Assembly (NCBI GenBank): GCA_963678705.1
Contig: OY783203.1
Location: 40,734,347-40,798,346, forward strand
Length of the DNA: 64,000 nucleotides
DNA from: Panorpa germanica
Lineage: Eukaryota; Arthropoda; Insecta; Mecoptera; Panorpidae
Direction of reading: 5' to 3'
Every line of letters starts with the position of its first letter. Positions within the stretch are counted from its first letter, which is position 1. Positions 38,500 to 51,600 of the stretch are shown one piece after another. The notes beneath the pieces were generated by a model that did not search any database, was not told the DNA's origin, and saw nothing but the letters and a program-made list of their open reading frames with translations. The translations under genes and the position numbers were made by a program.

Positions 38500-41400
38500 A
38501 TAATACACTTCTTAGTGATATATAACAGAACAATTTTAACAATTTACAAATTGAATAAAATTGCAAATAAAATAAAATTTTATAATGTAGTTGCATATAA
38601 TGTTTATTACGTACGAGTATATAGACATTAAATATCACATGGCATGTAATCATATTCAGTTACCAAAATATCTTCTTAACGATCAACAGAATACAACTTA
38701 TGGTTGTTGCAGAACTGTAAACAAAACCAACAGTCGGAATACCAAATATTTGAAAGAAACGTCAGCAAAAAGCTGACTCCGTTTGGGAGCCGCCCCAACG
38801 ATTTGCTCAGTTTACAAGTTCCTTTTCAACCAACTGTTAAATTCTTATGATCTAATTTGTCTGTACCTAATTAACAGACCATAAAATGGCCAATTAATTA
38901 AATGTCAAGTTACAGTCTGCTAATTTATACGAAATAATTACGTACATTTAATAATGACTTTATTGTATTTTTGGTATTTTGTGAAGAAATAATATTCTTT
39001 ATTTATATATCTTGTTGACAAATGACTCAATAATTTAACATTTATTAATATATTCTATTATACTCAATATATTTATAAATAAACGATACTTGTTAGATAT
39101 AAAAATGAAATGGTGCCTTTTTTCTACCTTCCAATTTTAATTTCAGGATACTTTAATTAGGATTATAAATTATTGGTTCCTTATTTACAAATCAAATAGA
39201 AATAGCGCCAATGAATATATAACGTCAATAAATTAAATATAGTTCAAACTACGAGAGTTCAACGGCGACTTATTTTAATTTTAAAATTTAATTAAAATTA
39301 CAAATTATACTGACTTATGTAAGGTAAATTTTTATATGCACCACTGAACGCGCAAAATATACATAAACAGTTCTTTAATAAAGTCGACCTTTGACTGTCA
39401 CAATTTTTTAATACAATTTTTCAGAAGCAATCTATCTTGTGTGTAACCAGTTACCGTATAATTGATATCATCTCCGTATCTACTCTCTGTCCAACCAACT
39501 ATTGCCATTTCTTTTCTATAACAGAGATGGTATTACTATGAACATTATAGATACTGTTCTCAATTGGAGTCGGGTTAATTTATTATTTAAAAAACTTCTT
39601 GGTTCGGACCAATTCGTTGGGATTACCAAAGGCATTACATAATATATATTTATCTTCTTACATCTGTGATGTATCTTTCAATTGCAGTATTTTTTAGACA
39701 TTTGGAATAAAACAATAAATACTACAAGTGACCAATTGTAATTTACAAAAGAAAGTTTAATGAAATAAATCAGTGACTTCTTGTTGCATCATTAATTTTT
39801 CGAAAAAATAAATACTATTATATATATTTTAGACGTTCGGATTATCCAGGTACTACTGTATTTTTTAATACTTAAGGCACGAACTCGTAACATATGCATT
39901 CTGTTGCCAATCGAATTTGTGCAAATTATGTCAGCGTGACAATAGTTTTCCGATGAATGAGTTAATTGACAATTCGATGCGGAATGCTGCCGTCAGACTT
40001 TTATGCAATAGCCATTAAATATGTAATGTGTTTCAATGAGATCGTAATCCACATAAACAAAAGGTTGTGTGCTCCGTTGCACATTGTACAGTGCACAGTG
40101 CAATAGTGCAATAGTGCATGCTGCACCATGACCACCTAATACACTTCAATGTAATCTCTTGCAACGTTAGGTGCAGACGCATACGTCATAACACTATGCG
40201 TAATGTGTGAAGAGCTTGCAGGATTAACATCAGCAGCAGGAGCAACAGCATCAGCAGCGGTTGGTGCTGCCACCATTCGCTCAGATATCTTAGCGTTCAA
40301 AGCAACGTGCGCTCGCGCGAAGCTCTGAATAGGCGAGGTGGCGAGTTCTTATATGGCTTGGTTTAGCAAATGAAATGTATAGGATTACCACGATGCTGCT
40401 GGGCTTATGCTTGCACGATGTTCTTCTCTGTGTTTGTGTCTACGAAATACAGTGTACGAGTAAATCTCAATCTCCGCGCGACTGTTTTCAACGACAGCCA
40501 AAAATACTAAGACCTGAAAAGTTATTTTAAGAAGTAAGTTTAGTTGGTCATCTTTTAGGTGACTAGGTTACAACTGAGGGTCTCTACGATTTCACTTAAG
40601 ATTTTGTGGGACTACTGCTTTTTGTTGGCCTCTGTACACCCTGTCCCCACCCTCTTCACAGGTAAGATATTAAACTATGTCCCCGATCTTTCTTTAACCA
40701 CGTGTCTATCAGCAGTTTGTTGCCTGCGCGCTTGCACTCCTGCACGGCTGCACACGTGTGGTAGATCTGTGGTATTCGATTGACCCGGACCTGTCGCTTC
40801 CTGCATTTGTTTACATCAAGGCTTTCATGTTTTTATCATTGTTCATGCTATATTCTTGAACTCTGACGTTGAAAGAAATTATTTATTTCAATTGAGTTCG
40901 ATACTTGTGCATCATGCAACGATGAGTCGATGAGTCGATCTGTCGATCTGTTGATCTGTTGATCTATTGTCACATGCTGCAAATATGACAAAAACGATTG
41001 GCGTCGCTCCGGATTTAAAAACGTATTCTTCCTAAAATGGAATTACTTTTTTGTGAAAGATTAATTGCGTCTATTGCATGAACAATGTAAAACTCAGTTC
41101 ACAGACACTGTAGCGATTCACTTGCAGAAAATGGTGTATTTATACTATTATAATTATTGAATAAAAATAGCAGAGTAAACAACCGATAGATTAGGCTAAA
41201 AGACAATTAATGAATAAGTTATTAAGCTACTAGTATAGTACCAAGAGAGTGTAACTCCCCACTTCTTTAAAACATTGGCCACTGGCTTCTAAATACACAT
41301 GTTAAGAGTTAAGAGTTACGAGTAACAGCGGCTTAGAAAATCTTTTCAACAGGCTTCGAAGTAAAAGCAAAGCTTGGTGGCCAGACTCACGAATACGTTA

Positions 41401-42239
41401 TGTGCTTATGACGATGCGTTGCCAAGTTATTTTTGCTAGTAGCAAAATACGAGATCAAAATAATAATCGTATTACAGCATATGAATATTCAAGTTTTTTT
41501 TATGAATATTGCATAAAGTGTTTTCTTTAAAAGTACATTTACTTAATGAAATGCATGTTTTTCCCAAATGTGACTGCAGGCCATACTGGGTTGAGGCCAT
41601 TAAACTTGGTCCAAGGTAGCAGTCGGTTAATGGAATCAGTTTAATGAGTCGGTAAATTATTATGTGTGTATGTACACGTAGTTTAATTATTGAATGCATT
41701 ACTCGTTTCTCGAACAAGCAGTGAACTTAGTATGGGGACCGCTAAGTCAAGGACACCAGGTGTCATTGATATTATGCAGCTAGAGTCGTAAAATCGCAGC
41801 TAGGTGCTAGGGCTCTACAAATAGTGTCACGGTAAGCATGTTCAACAACTGCGATTCATGTTAGACATTATTCTGGTTCAAATTCAAATGATGACACCGA
41901 TCTAGTAGCGAATTCGTAGGCCAGAATGTTATGATTTGCCAGTGTTAAATTCCTTATCACAAAACTGTACTAGAACGAGTATCTTCAACAAATTATTAGA
42001 ACATATGTGTGATTCTTGTGGCATCTATGGTGGCGGGGGTGGAATTTAACTAAGCGCGGGCGTGTGAGTGGGCGGCTCCTTCTGTTCTTCGAGCGTCGCG
42101 ACGCCAAAAGTCTGCTTACATGAAGAAGGAGAAGGGAAAATGTTAGAGTGGGAGGGAGGCATAGCCCACATTATGTAGAGTCCTGCTTTTGAATTTACTT
42201 TTTAATCGAATAGTTAGCCAGTGCTTCAGTCGGCTACGG
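38500..42239. other. Intergenic region upstream of projectin
   Basis: No gene supported. A less AT-rich patch at 40080-40560 contains repeated TGCAC/GTGCA words and CAGCAG runs. Short simple repeats (GATGAGTC/GATCTGTC) occur at 40920-40970. Upstream enhancers or another promoter could lie here, but none is shown. Confidence 0.45.
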
Positions 42240-42532
42240 AGGAATCGGGCAGGATAGGACGAACGAATCGAAAGTGAACCGCAGTAACACATCGTAACGG
42301 AATAAGTTGTACGTTGTACATTGTACATTAACGCATACGAATACGTATAATCAGTCTATAATAGTGCACCGGAAGGTCATATTCAAAGAAGAAGTGAGAA
42401 AGAAGTGACAGTGTTTCGTGAAGGTGACGGTGACGGTGTCTGTGCTACGTGCTACGTGCTACTGTGAAGTGATTTAGGCAAACCAGGGATCGCGGATTAT
42501 TTTACCCGCGGGGTGTCTTCTTTTGACCCCTT
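42240..42532 (+). promoter_or_regulatory. bt: Probable projectin promoter and non-coding first exon
   Basis: From about 41.99 to 42.54 kb the DNA is distinctly less AT-rich than the surroundings. TCAGTC at 42351-42356 fits an insect initiator, and a strong donor (TT/GTAAGT) at 42533 could end a 5' UTR exon. The next acceptor in this orientation with coding behind it is at 45305, giving a 2.8-kb first intron. No convincing TATA box at the right spacing and no MEF2 site was seen. The transcription start is a guess. Confidence 0.4.
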
Positions 42533-45305
42533 GTAAGTTCTATTGTGTTTGCTAAATATTTATTCAGTGCTCTCAGTGGATGTATTTGATGAGTGCTGTG
42601 AGCACCGACTTCTGTTTGCTTGTGTGCTGGTGCTTTAGCTAACAACAGTGAAACAATTTCAGTATTAGTCAGTCAGTATTGTAACACTGTTGGGCTTTTA
42701 TTTAAACTTAAAAACCATTTGCTTCAAATCTTAAATTTAAATCTAAATCTGCAGACTGTGAACTGCAGTTCTGGTGTACTCTGCAGTACACGGTACATGC
42801 TCGCGAGTGTTGAGTGTTGTTAGTTGTTACTTGTTAGATAATCGCTTGTGCTGATACATGGATTAATATAACGATCAAGCAATCTTCGTAGCAGCTGCCC
42901 AGATCACGTATATGTATTACTATAGTTACACCTTATAATTCATTCCTATATCTTTCTTTCCAATAATTAGTCAAAACCCAAAGTGCATGCATTTTGTATT
43001 GTGATCAGTTAGGGTCAGTACCTAGAGTATTGTCACTAATGCACCATTTGTTATTTACAACGATTCAAAGTTTAAAATTTTCAGCAATGTTAAGTTTTCT
43101 AATCTATTTCTAAATCATAATGTAAAGTTTTCATTTTCTGTACAATTACTCATGAGTGTCATGCTCCCTATAAATTACAAATGATCTCATTCGTCTAAAT
43201 AACGTTGCTTATAGAAGATCTATTTAAAATGGAAGACATAAATGTCTAATAATGCACATGACACAAACAAATGCTAAATGCTTTTCAATTGGACCGCGTC
43301 AACAGTTTCGCACCTGAAACAATTAGGAAATTTGACTTGTTGTGACATATCTTCAGGTTACGATATTGAAATTGTTCAAGTATTTGAAATGGGTTTGGTA
43401 TTTTACAAAAAAATACTTCAACACCTGCAAATTTGTATGTTGCGCGAGACTACTCCACTTTCCCACCTTCGCAATCTATTTCGGCAACATAACCGAAGTG
43501 TTTTACCTCTAAACCTATTAATAACTTGCATGTGGGTTGAGAACAACTGAGCACTTTATCTCACAGGGTTCTCTTGAAATGAAGCACGAAGTTATGCAAA
43601 CGTCGTCGATTATACCATCGATAATTATCGCTACTTAATTAATTAATAAAAAGATTTAACATTGTTATTGACATTTGGATTTATTTATTACATTCATCTG
43701 AAACTTGTTGGAAATTACGAAAGTAAAGAAAATATTTGATGGATAATAGTATCTGGAATCCAGTTTAAGTAAATATACCATTGTGAAATAAAAACACTAG
43801 TATTTTTATTATAATTTTATTCGATTTGTGTAAAATCCGGTTAAAACTTCATAACACCACCTTCACACTCTATTTCGGGAGCATCCTCGCTGTATATCTC
43901 CTCTATAAATAGTGCGAAGTAAGATGAGACGCGGATGTTCGGCTAAGTTCGGTCTATTAAGCGAACAGGCGCTAAAGAATGAATAAAAAATATTAAGAAC
44001 TAAAATATTACAATTCTGCGTGTATTTAAATGTTTGGCTGTGAGTGTCTTTGTTTATTAGAAAATTCCTGACCCATTAATGAACGTTGGTTGCAACGCAG
44101 GTGCAGGTGTTCGAATACGAGTATATTATTATTTAACGGTTCATTGCGAGTACTTTATACTGGTATTGTAATTGTTTTGATAATTTGTTTGCAATTACAA
44201 TGTTTTGGTGTTGATTTGACGGATTTAACTACAAATTTTCATCATGCGTTCTAAATTGTATTTATTATTCATTACTTGCTGCATTAAACTGCATAAGCAC
44301 TCAGTAATCCTATGTCACCGTCTAACAGAAATAGAACTCCATCCTAATGAAGCGTCCCCACTTGCAGAACTTTTCGTTACAATCCATTTTCTGTTTCATT
44401 CACACATAATGAAACAATATAAGTGTGAATGAAACCCAAAATAAGCAGATAAATGTTGCACCAGTGAATACTTTCCAATACACATACAAATATTCTATTA
44501 TTATCACACCAGTGCAGTGCAAATAAATATCTCATTAGTGTTAAAGAGGCTTTTAACATATGTATCATATATTCAAGTATTACACATTTCATGCAGCTAA
44601 TAATCCGGTTAGTTCTGCAGTCTGATTTGCATCCTACCTGACGTAATAGCAGTGCCAAGTGTAAAGATTTTATGAGTCATTAAGATTATACGTTTTCCCA
44701 AACCCGAAGCACCCCTCTCCACCCGCCCGTGTGGAATGGTGATGAGTGTTTATGTAAACGGTTTAAAGCAAGACAACTATTCGAGAATTTGTTTTTCTTA
44801 TGAAAATCAATTTATTTATACCTTACATATTATTTATTTACTTAAGATCTATTTTATTGAAAGTAATAATTTACCTTGTCCGGCGTTATTTTGCTTGCAC
44901 CGCTTTATTTCGCTATGCAACCGAATAAATAAATACCGCGGTTTAATGTGTGCATGACTATACTACTCGAAGCAGACGTCAAAAGTTTCATACATCATGG
45001 ATCAGGAAACTTTCGGCGCCTGCCCTACGAATATTGTCGTAACCTTCTTTATTTTGTATGCTGTTTTAGATTTACTTAGATACTTTGCAACACTGCTTGC
45101 AAACTATTTGCTTTTATTATTGTTGCAGTTAAATACATATTTTCTACAACTCATTTTCAATCAATTTCTTATTGTTTTATCATTCATTAAATGCTAACCC
45201 AATTGTTGTGACGCTTGTGAGAATGTTGAAGATCGGTATCTGTCATTTACATTGCAACAATTTCCAGCAAGTCAAGTAGAGCCTTATCAAGTTTACTTGT
45301 TTCAG
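42533..45305 (+). other. bt: Projectin intron 1
   Basis: Inferred from the donor at 42533 and the acceptor TTGTTTCAG at 45297-45305. It has only short chance reading frames and AT-rich sequence. I see no repeat family of the window and no RNA gene here. An alternative first exon cannot be excluded. Confidence 0.35.
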
Positions 45306-45664
45306 ACTGAAGTGAATGTCTCGTTTGTCGGGTTAGTTTCGAGTTAGAAGCATGGGAGTGGCTGACGATTTTGCTCCCAGCTTCACGCAGAAGCCACAGC
45401 TTCGACAGGAAGATGATGGAAATCGCCTCATCTTCGAATGTCAGCTGCTATCAAAACCCAAACCCGATATTGAATGGTTCCGGAGTGAAACTCTATTGAA
45501 AGATGATACTCGAACGAAGTTTAAGATACAGCCCGTTGGTGAAGACAAATTCTTTGTTGTTCTTGAATTAGATGATGTGGTCGAATCTGATGCAGGCCTT
45601 TACAAGGTCAAAGCAAAAAATAAAATGGGTGAAGTTGCGGCGTCTATCAATCTGAACTTCAGCC
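45306..45664 (+). CDS. bt: Projectin exon 2: 5' UTR end, start codon, Ig1
   Basis: 46 nt of 5' UTR follow the acceptor, then ATG at 45352 (context AAGCATGG). It codes residues 1-104 and ends in phase 1 at CC/GTAAGT. Ig1 shows the B-strand Cys30 (LIFEC), the C-strand Trp42 (IEWF) and the F-strand DAGLYKVKAKN, with Val/Lys where the second disulfide Cys would be. I-set Ig domains of muscle proteins often lack that Cys. Confidence 0.93.
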
Positions 45665-48600
45665 GTAAGTGTCATTTATTTATATTAAGTAGAAATTAAA
45701 TAATATTGCATTTTCTAAATTTCAAAATTTCAACATATTTATGATATTGATTGAACAAATTGATTAGTTAAAAATATAATTTTCAGCGGCTGATGACCCT
45801 AAGGATAGGTAAGCAGATGGCACACTACCTGGACTGGACATTTATATTTGCCATAATTTATACTTACATAAAACACTAATCAAACCACGCATAACCACTG
45901 CTTCTTATTCTTTCTACAATTATTCTTGTCATGGCACAAGGATTTTATTTTGCTTTAATAGCTATGAACATTTAAATGTTGATTTAATTTTTCAAACCTG
46001 TTGTAACAGTTTACGAGTATAATTATGTCAACATTTTTGGCAAGGCAATAATCAGTTGTTGTTTCAAGAATATCTCATACGTCAGTTTATGTAAATTATT
46101 CTCTGTAAAATATCGAAGGCATATGCCACATGCAGTTATTAGAATAAAATGTGACGCAATTTTGATTAATTATAAAGTTTTATTATATGTCACGGACTGC
46201 ATTTTTAAGATTTGTGCCCTTTACTAAAAAATATTATTGGCAAAGTTACTATAAGTTATAAACATAGAGTAATATGTTATTGCTCTAGACAAGCAGTAAT
46301 AAATTCCTGGCCTACATACAAACATCTACAATGTTTATTTTAATTACACTTACACTATAACGCCATCTGCTTCTGCTCTTTTAATATTTTGGCTGCTTTT
46401 AAAAATTCTTATTTTATATTTAACAGTTTGACTCACAAAGCTTTTCGTTTTTTTTTCTTTAGCTGCCGATCAAGCGAAAAAGAGGTGGGTATCCTGCAGT
46501 TTTGCTTTTGTTTTGTTATTAACATAACTGATAAATTTAGCTAACCAATTAGTAAAAACTTACTTTTTGTTAATTATATAGTTTTCCATTTGTTTTAAAA
46601 GTGCGTTAAATAATAGCTTATGTACTATAGACAAATCGACGGTATCGCACCGACTTTCGCGAAGAAACCAGCAATCCGACAAGAGGATGATGGAAAGCGC
46701 TTGCTTTTCGAATGTCGAATCCAGGCAGATCCACGACCTACTGTTGCGTGGTGGCACAACGCCACCCCTGTTACCGATTCACCTCGACACAGGGTAAGTT
46801 CTTTCCTATCCACCCCTATCTTACTTCCAAGAAAACTGTAAACTGGAAACATAGCCGTATGAATAACACGATTACTATGAGGATATCATGGCAGTGATCA
46901 AAAGTTATTTCATATTCATTAATGAAATTCTTCACCAAATACTGTTCATTTATTCTTGATTATTAATGGCCGTGTAAAATATTACTTGATGTTATTGCAG
47001 CTAACGGTCGACAAAGATGGCCACTCGTACTTTGCGTCACTTGAGATTAAAAATGTCACTGTTGAGGATGCTGGCAAATACCGAGTGACGGCAAAGAATG
47101 AGCTGGGAGAGAGCAATGCTACCATCAGCCTGAACTTCGATAGTAAGTGTTTCTATTTCTATTTCTATGTCTATAAATCATATTTGAGCTGACTTATTGT
47201 TTGAGCTAAAATAATTGCAAAAACTAATTTGGCAACCATTATCAAATCAAACTATCAGATCATTAACAGCTCATCAAAATTTATGTAGTAGCTTAAAAGA
47301 AAATGGTTACTCAATGTATAAAAGTAATCAACTAATAACATGATTGCTGCGTAATTATTTATATTTTGTACGCGCCAATTCATATCGTAACCCGCTAAAC
47401 ACAAAATTTACTTTTTAAATACATTTATATAAATTTATTTTTATTTGATTAATAGAATATTAAGCGTCTTTTTTTGATAATTAAAATCATAACAAATCTT
47501 TTCAAAATTGATACCTTTTTAGATTAAATATTACTAGGTTTCGTTTAAGTAAAATGTACCAGTATTTAAGGTATTGTTTATGTGTTGTGCTTAGCGGGAT
47601 CATAGTATTATTATCTTATATATAATATATATATAAAAATATATATTATATATTTCTATTTCAAAATTATCTTTTGGGCATTTTCTTCTAAGCTTCTGTG
47701 TCTTCACCTTACTTCAAGTTTATACATTAACACCTACAAAGTGTCCTTAAAAATTGTACATACTTCTACAACTTTTCTTTCACAATGACAGTTGCTTAAT
47801 ATCAAGAAAGTAAATTAATATTTAGTATGTACATCTTTTTAGCACACCTTGTATTTGTATATTCTTCATTTCACTTTATGTCAGACTCTCTAAATTTCTA
47901 TTTTAATATTATACGAGTATTGTCTTAGGCTTTATGTAAGATAGACTCCCAATACTTAGATTGTTCATTAGCTCTGTTTTTGTACCAAGTCCTTGACCTC
48001 CAGTTGTGGAATCCCCGTCATTGATTCTTAAATTAGTGAAGTTTCAATTAATGATCTGCTCTTCGGATAATTTGGAAAACATTGCAAATGATTTCGTTAA
48101 CTCATTATCAGTGCGTAATTAATTTTATTTTAGAGAAATAATTGCTGAAATATTCAGTACAAGAAATTGGTTGCAAAATATTGTTAGACGCCTTGCTCTT
48201 GGGTTAGTGCTGGTCTACAAAAAAGAATTCTGGTGGAAATAAATCCGCACCGTAAGTTTGTATCAAACTACAGATTTTTCTGTGCGAATTTTAATCCACC
48301 TGCTACAGAATTGTGGTTTTATTTTCGGATATCTTTTTTCGCAGTGCGACCGCAGCCTAAGAAAGAGGCGTCTAAAGGTTCCTTTAACCAATTTTTTTTA
48401 TAGTTAAATAATCTACATACGCTTCATACTATAAACTTTGAAGGCCTGTAACGAAATTTAGGAATTTCGGGGATAAATTTTGTTTTATTAAAATGTAACC
48501 CAAGTAACCTGTTAATGACCTTAATTAAATTGTTTTGCGCCAGATATCTTGAAGGTGTATAACCTAATTAAACAAAATTTAATGAATTTCTAATAAAACA

Positions 48601-51600
48601 GAGTTCAATATAAAATTTCGAAGAACAATGATTTGTTTATATTGTTTATATATGTCACGGTTGTTTATCAATGAAACATTTAAAGATAATTTATGTTTAT
48701 GTTCTCAATAACTGATAGAAGCCTATTAATTAATGTCTCAGATTTTATTAAGCATAAAGTAATGCTCTGAAGAATATTGTTCAGTTGAACTTTTCATAAA
48801 CTATTCTTTGATTAGCAAACAGAATATACCATTAAAACAACTAAATAATATAACAAGTAGTTTATACTATTTCGAATAATATGTTAAAGTATTAAATTAT
48901 TTATACACATATATATTAATTCTTCACTTCTTTGACCAGCGTATAATTTCTAATTTAAGTTTTATGGATTTTGTTTTGATTCATTTATAAGAGCTCTGTT
49001 AAATTACCAACGTCAAAATAATTTTTTTTAATTGCGCAGTTATATGAGGAATTCGTAAATGTTTGAAAATGGCAAAGTTGTAAAAATAAATTTTGTTTTT
49101 CTGTTAAGCCCCATTCACCCTCATTGATTTTTAGTGTTAATTTAAGGTTTTAACCTAAATTGAAAATTTAGCTAGTGAAATGTAAAGAAATAAAATTAAT
49201 TATATTAAATACAATAATTTATTTAAAATAAAGATAGTAATTATTGCAAAATAGTGTGTATTACTGACACATGACACATGATTTCACAAATTCAAAATTA
49301 CATTTAAAGTTTAATTCCTAAATTAAAACTAAAAACAGTGAGTGGGAATTTAATTTCTAATTTAAATTAATTTTGGTTCACATTTTCACGATCAATAGAT
49401 ATATTGATATTTCTTCTGTCGGGCGATCGACTTTAGATCGCATAGCATCAAAATAATCCCCCTAATTGCATCATTAGTATTATACAATTAAGAAACATAG
49501 AATGTATTTAACATCTAATATTTACACTGGTAAATGATGGTACTGTAAAAAAATTAATTGAAAAGAATCTCAATGCAGCATTTTTAAAACGGTGTCTACT
49601 ATACTCTATCATTTTGAATCAGATAAACTTAAAATTGACTTAAAAATATAATTTTAAGTCGATTTGAATAAATAGGAAATAATTAGAGTATGTATATGGT
49701 TTAAATGAATATGGTTTTATGAAAATGTTGTGTAAAGAAAGAATCTTGTAAAGTTTCTTTTCAACTAATCTTTTACAGAGTAGGACCTTAGTTCGAATTA
49801 CATTTAACAACTGTAAATATTAGTAGACGGTAAATGATATTTATTGATGAACTATGTTAGAGCACTGAATTAAAGTGGTAGAAAATTAAACTTCATTGAT
49901 TTGACCGAAAACATTTTATAAACTTCCGAAACTTCAGAAAAAAATTTAATTTAGAATACTCAAATTCTAAAATTATTATACAATATATAGATTTAGAGCC
50001 AAGACCTAGATGTAGACCTTATTGACATCGCTCTTCAACTTAACTTCCCGTCAAGGTAGCAAACTTATTTTGCAATTTATTTTACGTTTGTTGGTAAATT
50101 TAAGTAGCCTAATTTTTTCTATAACAGTCATTTAAGAAATTTCTCATCTTGAAAGACGTCAGAAATAAATTATAATGTAGACGGAAATAAATTATAGTAA
50201 CCAATGTGTTTTACCTTTTCCTCCCTTTAGACCCGTCCCTAATTTTAGGAGGATAATCCCAGTGAACACAAAACTTTGACCTTGTCAGTTAAAAGTCAGA
50301 AAACTTTTGTGTTTGCTGGGCAACTCATATCATCTGTCATATCATATTACATGTACATGTATGTATCAACATTGTTTTTAATTTTTAATGTTTTGTATGT
50401 TCTTTATTATTTTGATTCATTATATTTCACTTTTGCTTTGCAGCGGTGTGGCTTGGTCTTAGAGTAAAATCATACTTTTCTAAGAACCATAAATTATTGT
50501 GTTGTTTAAGCGTGAATGTTTTGTGTTCTTTCCAGTGCAAAAACCTCAAGTACCCTAAGACAATATGATACAAATTCATAAAGTAGTAATTTTGATAAAA
50601 ACGTGTTAAGTAATATGTACTTTATCTTTGCCAGAGTGAGATAGAAATACCGTTCTAGATAGTTCGGTCGACTCTGACCCTGTGGTATGCTTGGTAAGGG
50701 AATGAGTAACGGAGACGGTATATATTTATTCCATGACTGATATGAAATAATGCTGCATACATTAATAAACTAAGTGTAAAAATAACAAAATATTACTATA
50801 AAAGATAATTGCAAAATTTAACCTTAGTATTTGAAATCGTCGTAATGCAATAAAAATTTCAAGTTAATTACAGTGTTACATTGATTATCAAGAAAGTAAC
50901 TTGGACATTAACAGCCCTGCAATTATGCATCTTAAGAGTTTTTTAATATGACTTTGTCTTTCATAATTATATATCAATAATTCTGAATAATTGCTCTTTG
51001 TATGTTCATTGCTAAAGTAATTCTTTAGACAAGAATTTATGTTATTAAATTATGCTCAATGATTACTAAGAGAAATAACAGGTTTTATGTAAAAGAAATC
51101 ATTTTAAAGCTGTACTAAAAACTAAATTTCGTGTAATTGGCAGTACAATGTACAGTCACATTTACCTTGGTTTGGTTAGAAGCATACCCGTATCTATCAC
51201 ACAAAATGGAAGACTGCCAGTGCCAATGTAAATAAATATTTAAGACTTGTTGAAAAATGAATATTTATAATGAGTAACTAAACGTGGAAGTGGGAATACC
51301 GGAAGGGGGCATTGAGTAATATATTATTACGTAATTTATTTTGAACTGATATATGATTTTATTTAGTTTATTTGTAAAAAACATTATTGTTCTTTTTCTT
51401 AACAGAATGTAGTATTTAAAACAGCAGAATTAGGGGGAACTTGACAACGAAAAAAATGCCAACTATAGAAGGAGATCGTCCGTGATAGGACTCAGCAACT
51501 AAAATAGGCTGACTTTAAAAATTGTTAAAAAATCTTAAGTTAATTTTTTAAATTTTTTTTTTTGGATACTAGCCTACTACGGATAATAGTCCTATCATCA

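Noticed and set aside
40559-40783. 74-codon + strand frame upstream of projectin
   Set aside because: No homology or conserved features; Cys/Leu-rich composition typical of chance translation in a less AT-rich patch.
45809-46462. Splicing both 22-nt microexons into one transcript
   Set aside because: It shifts the frame and gives a stop early in the next exon, so joint inclusion would not encode projectin.
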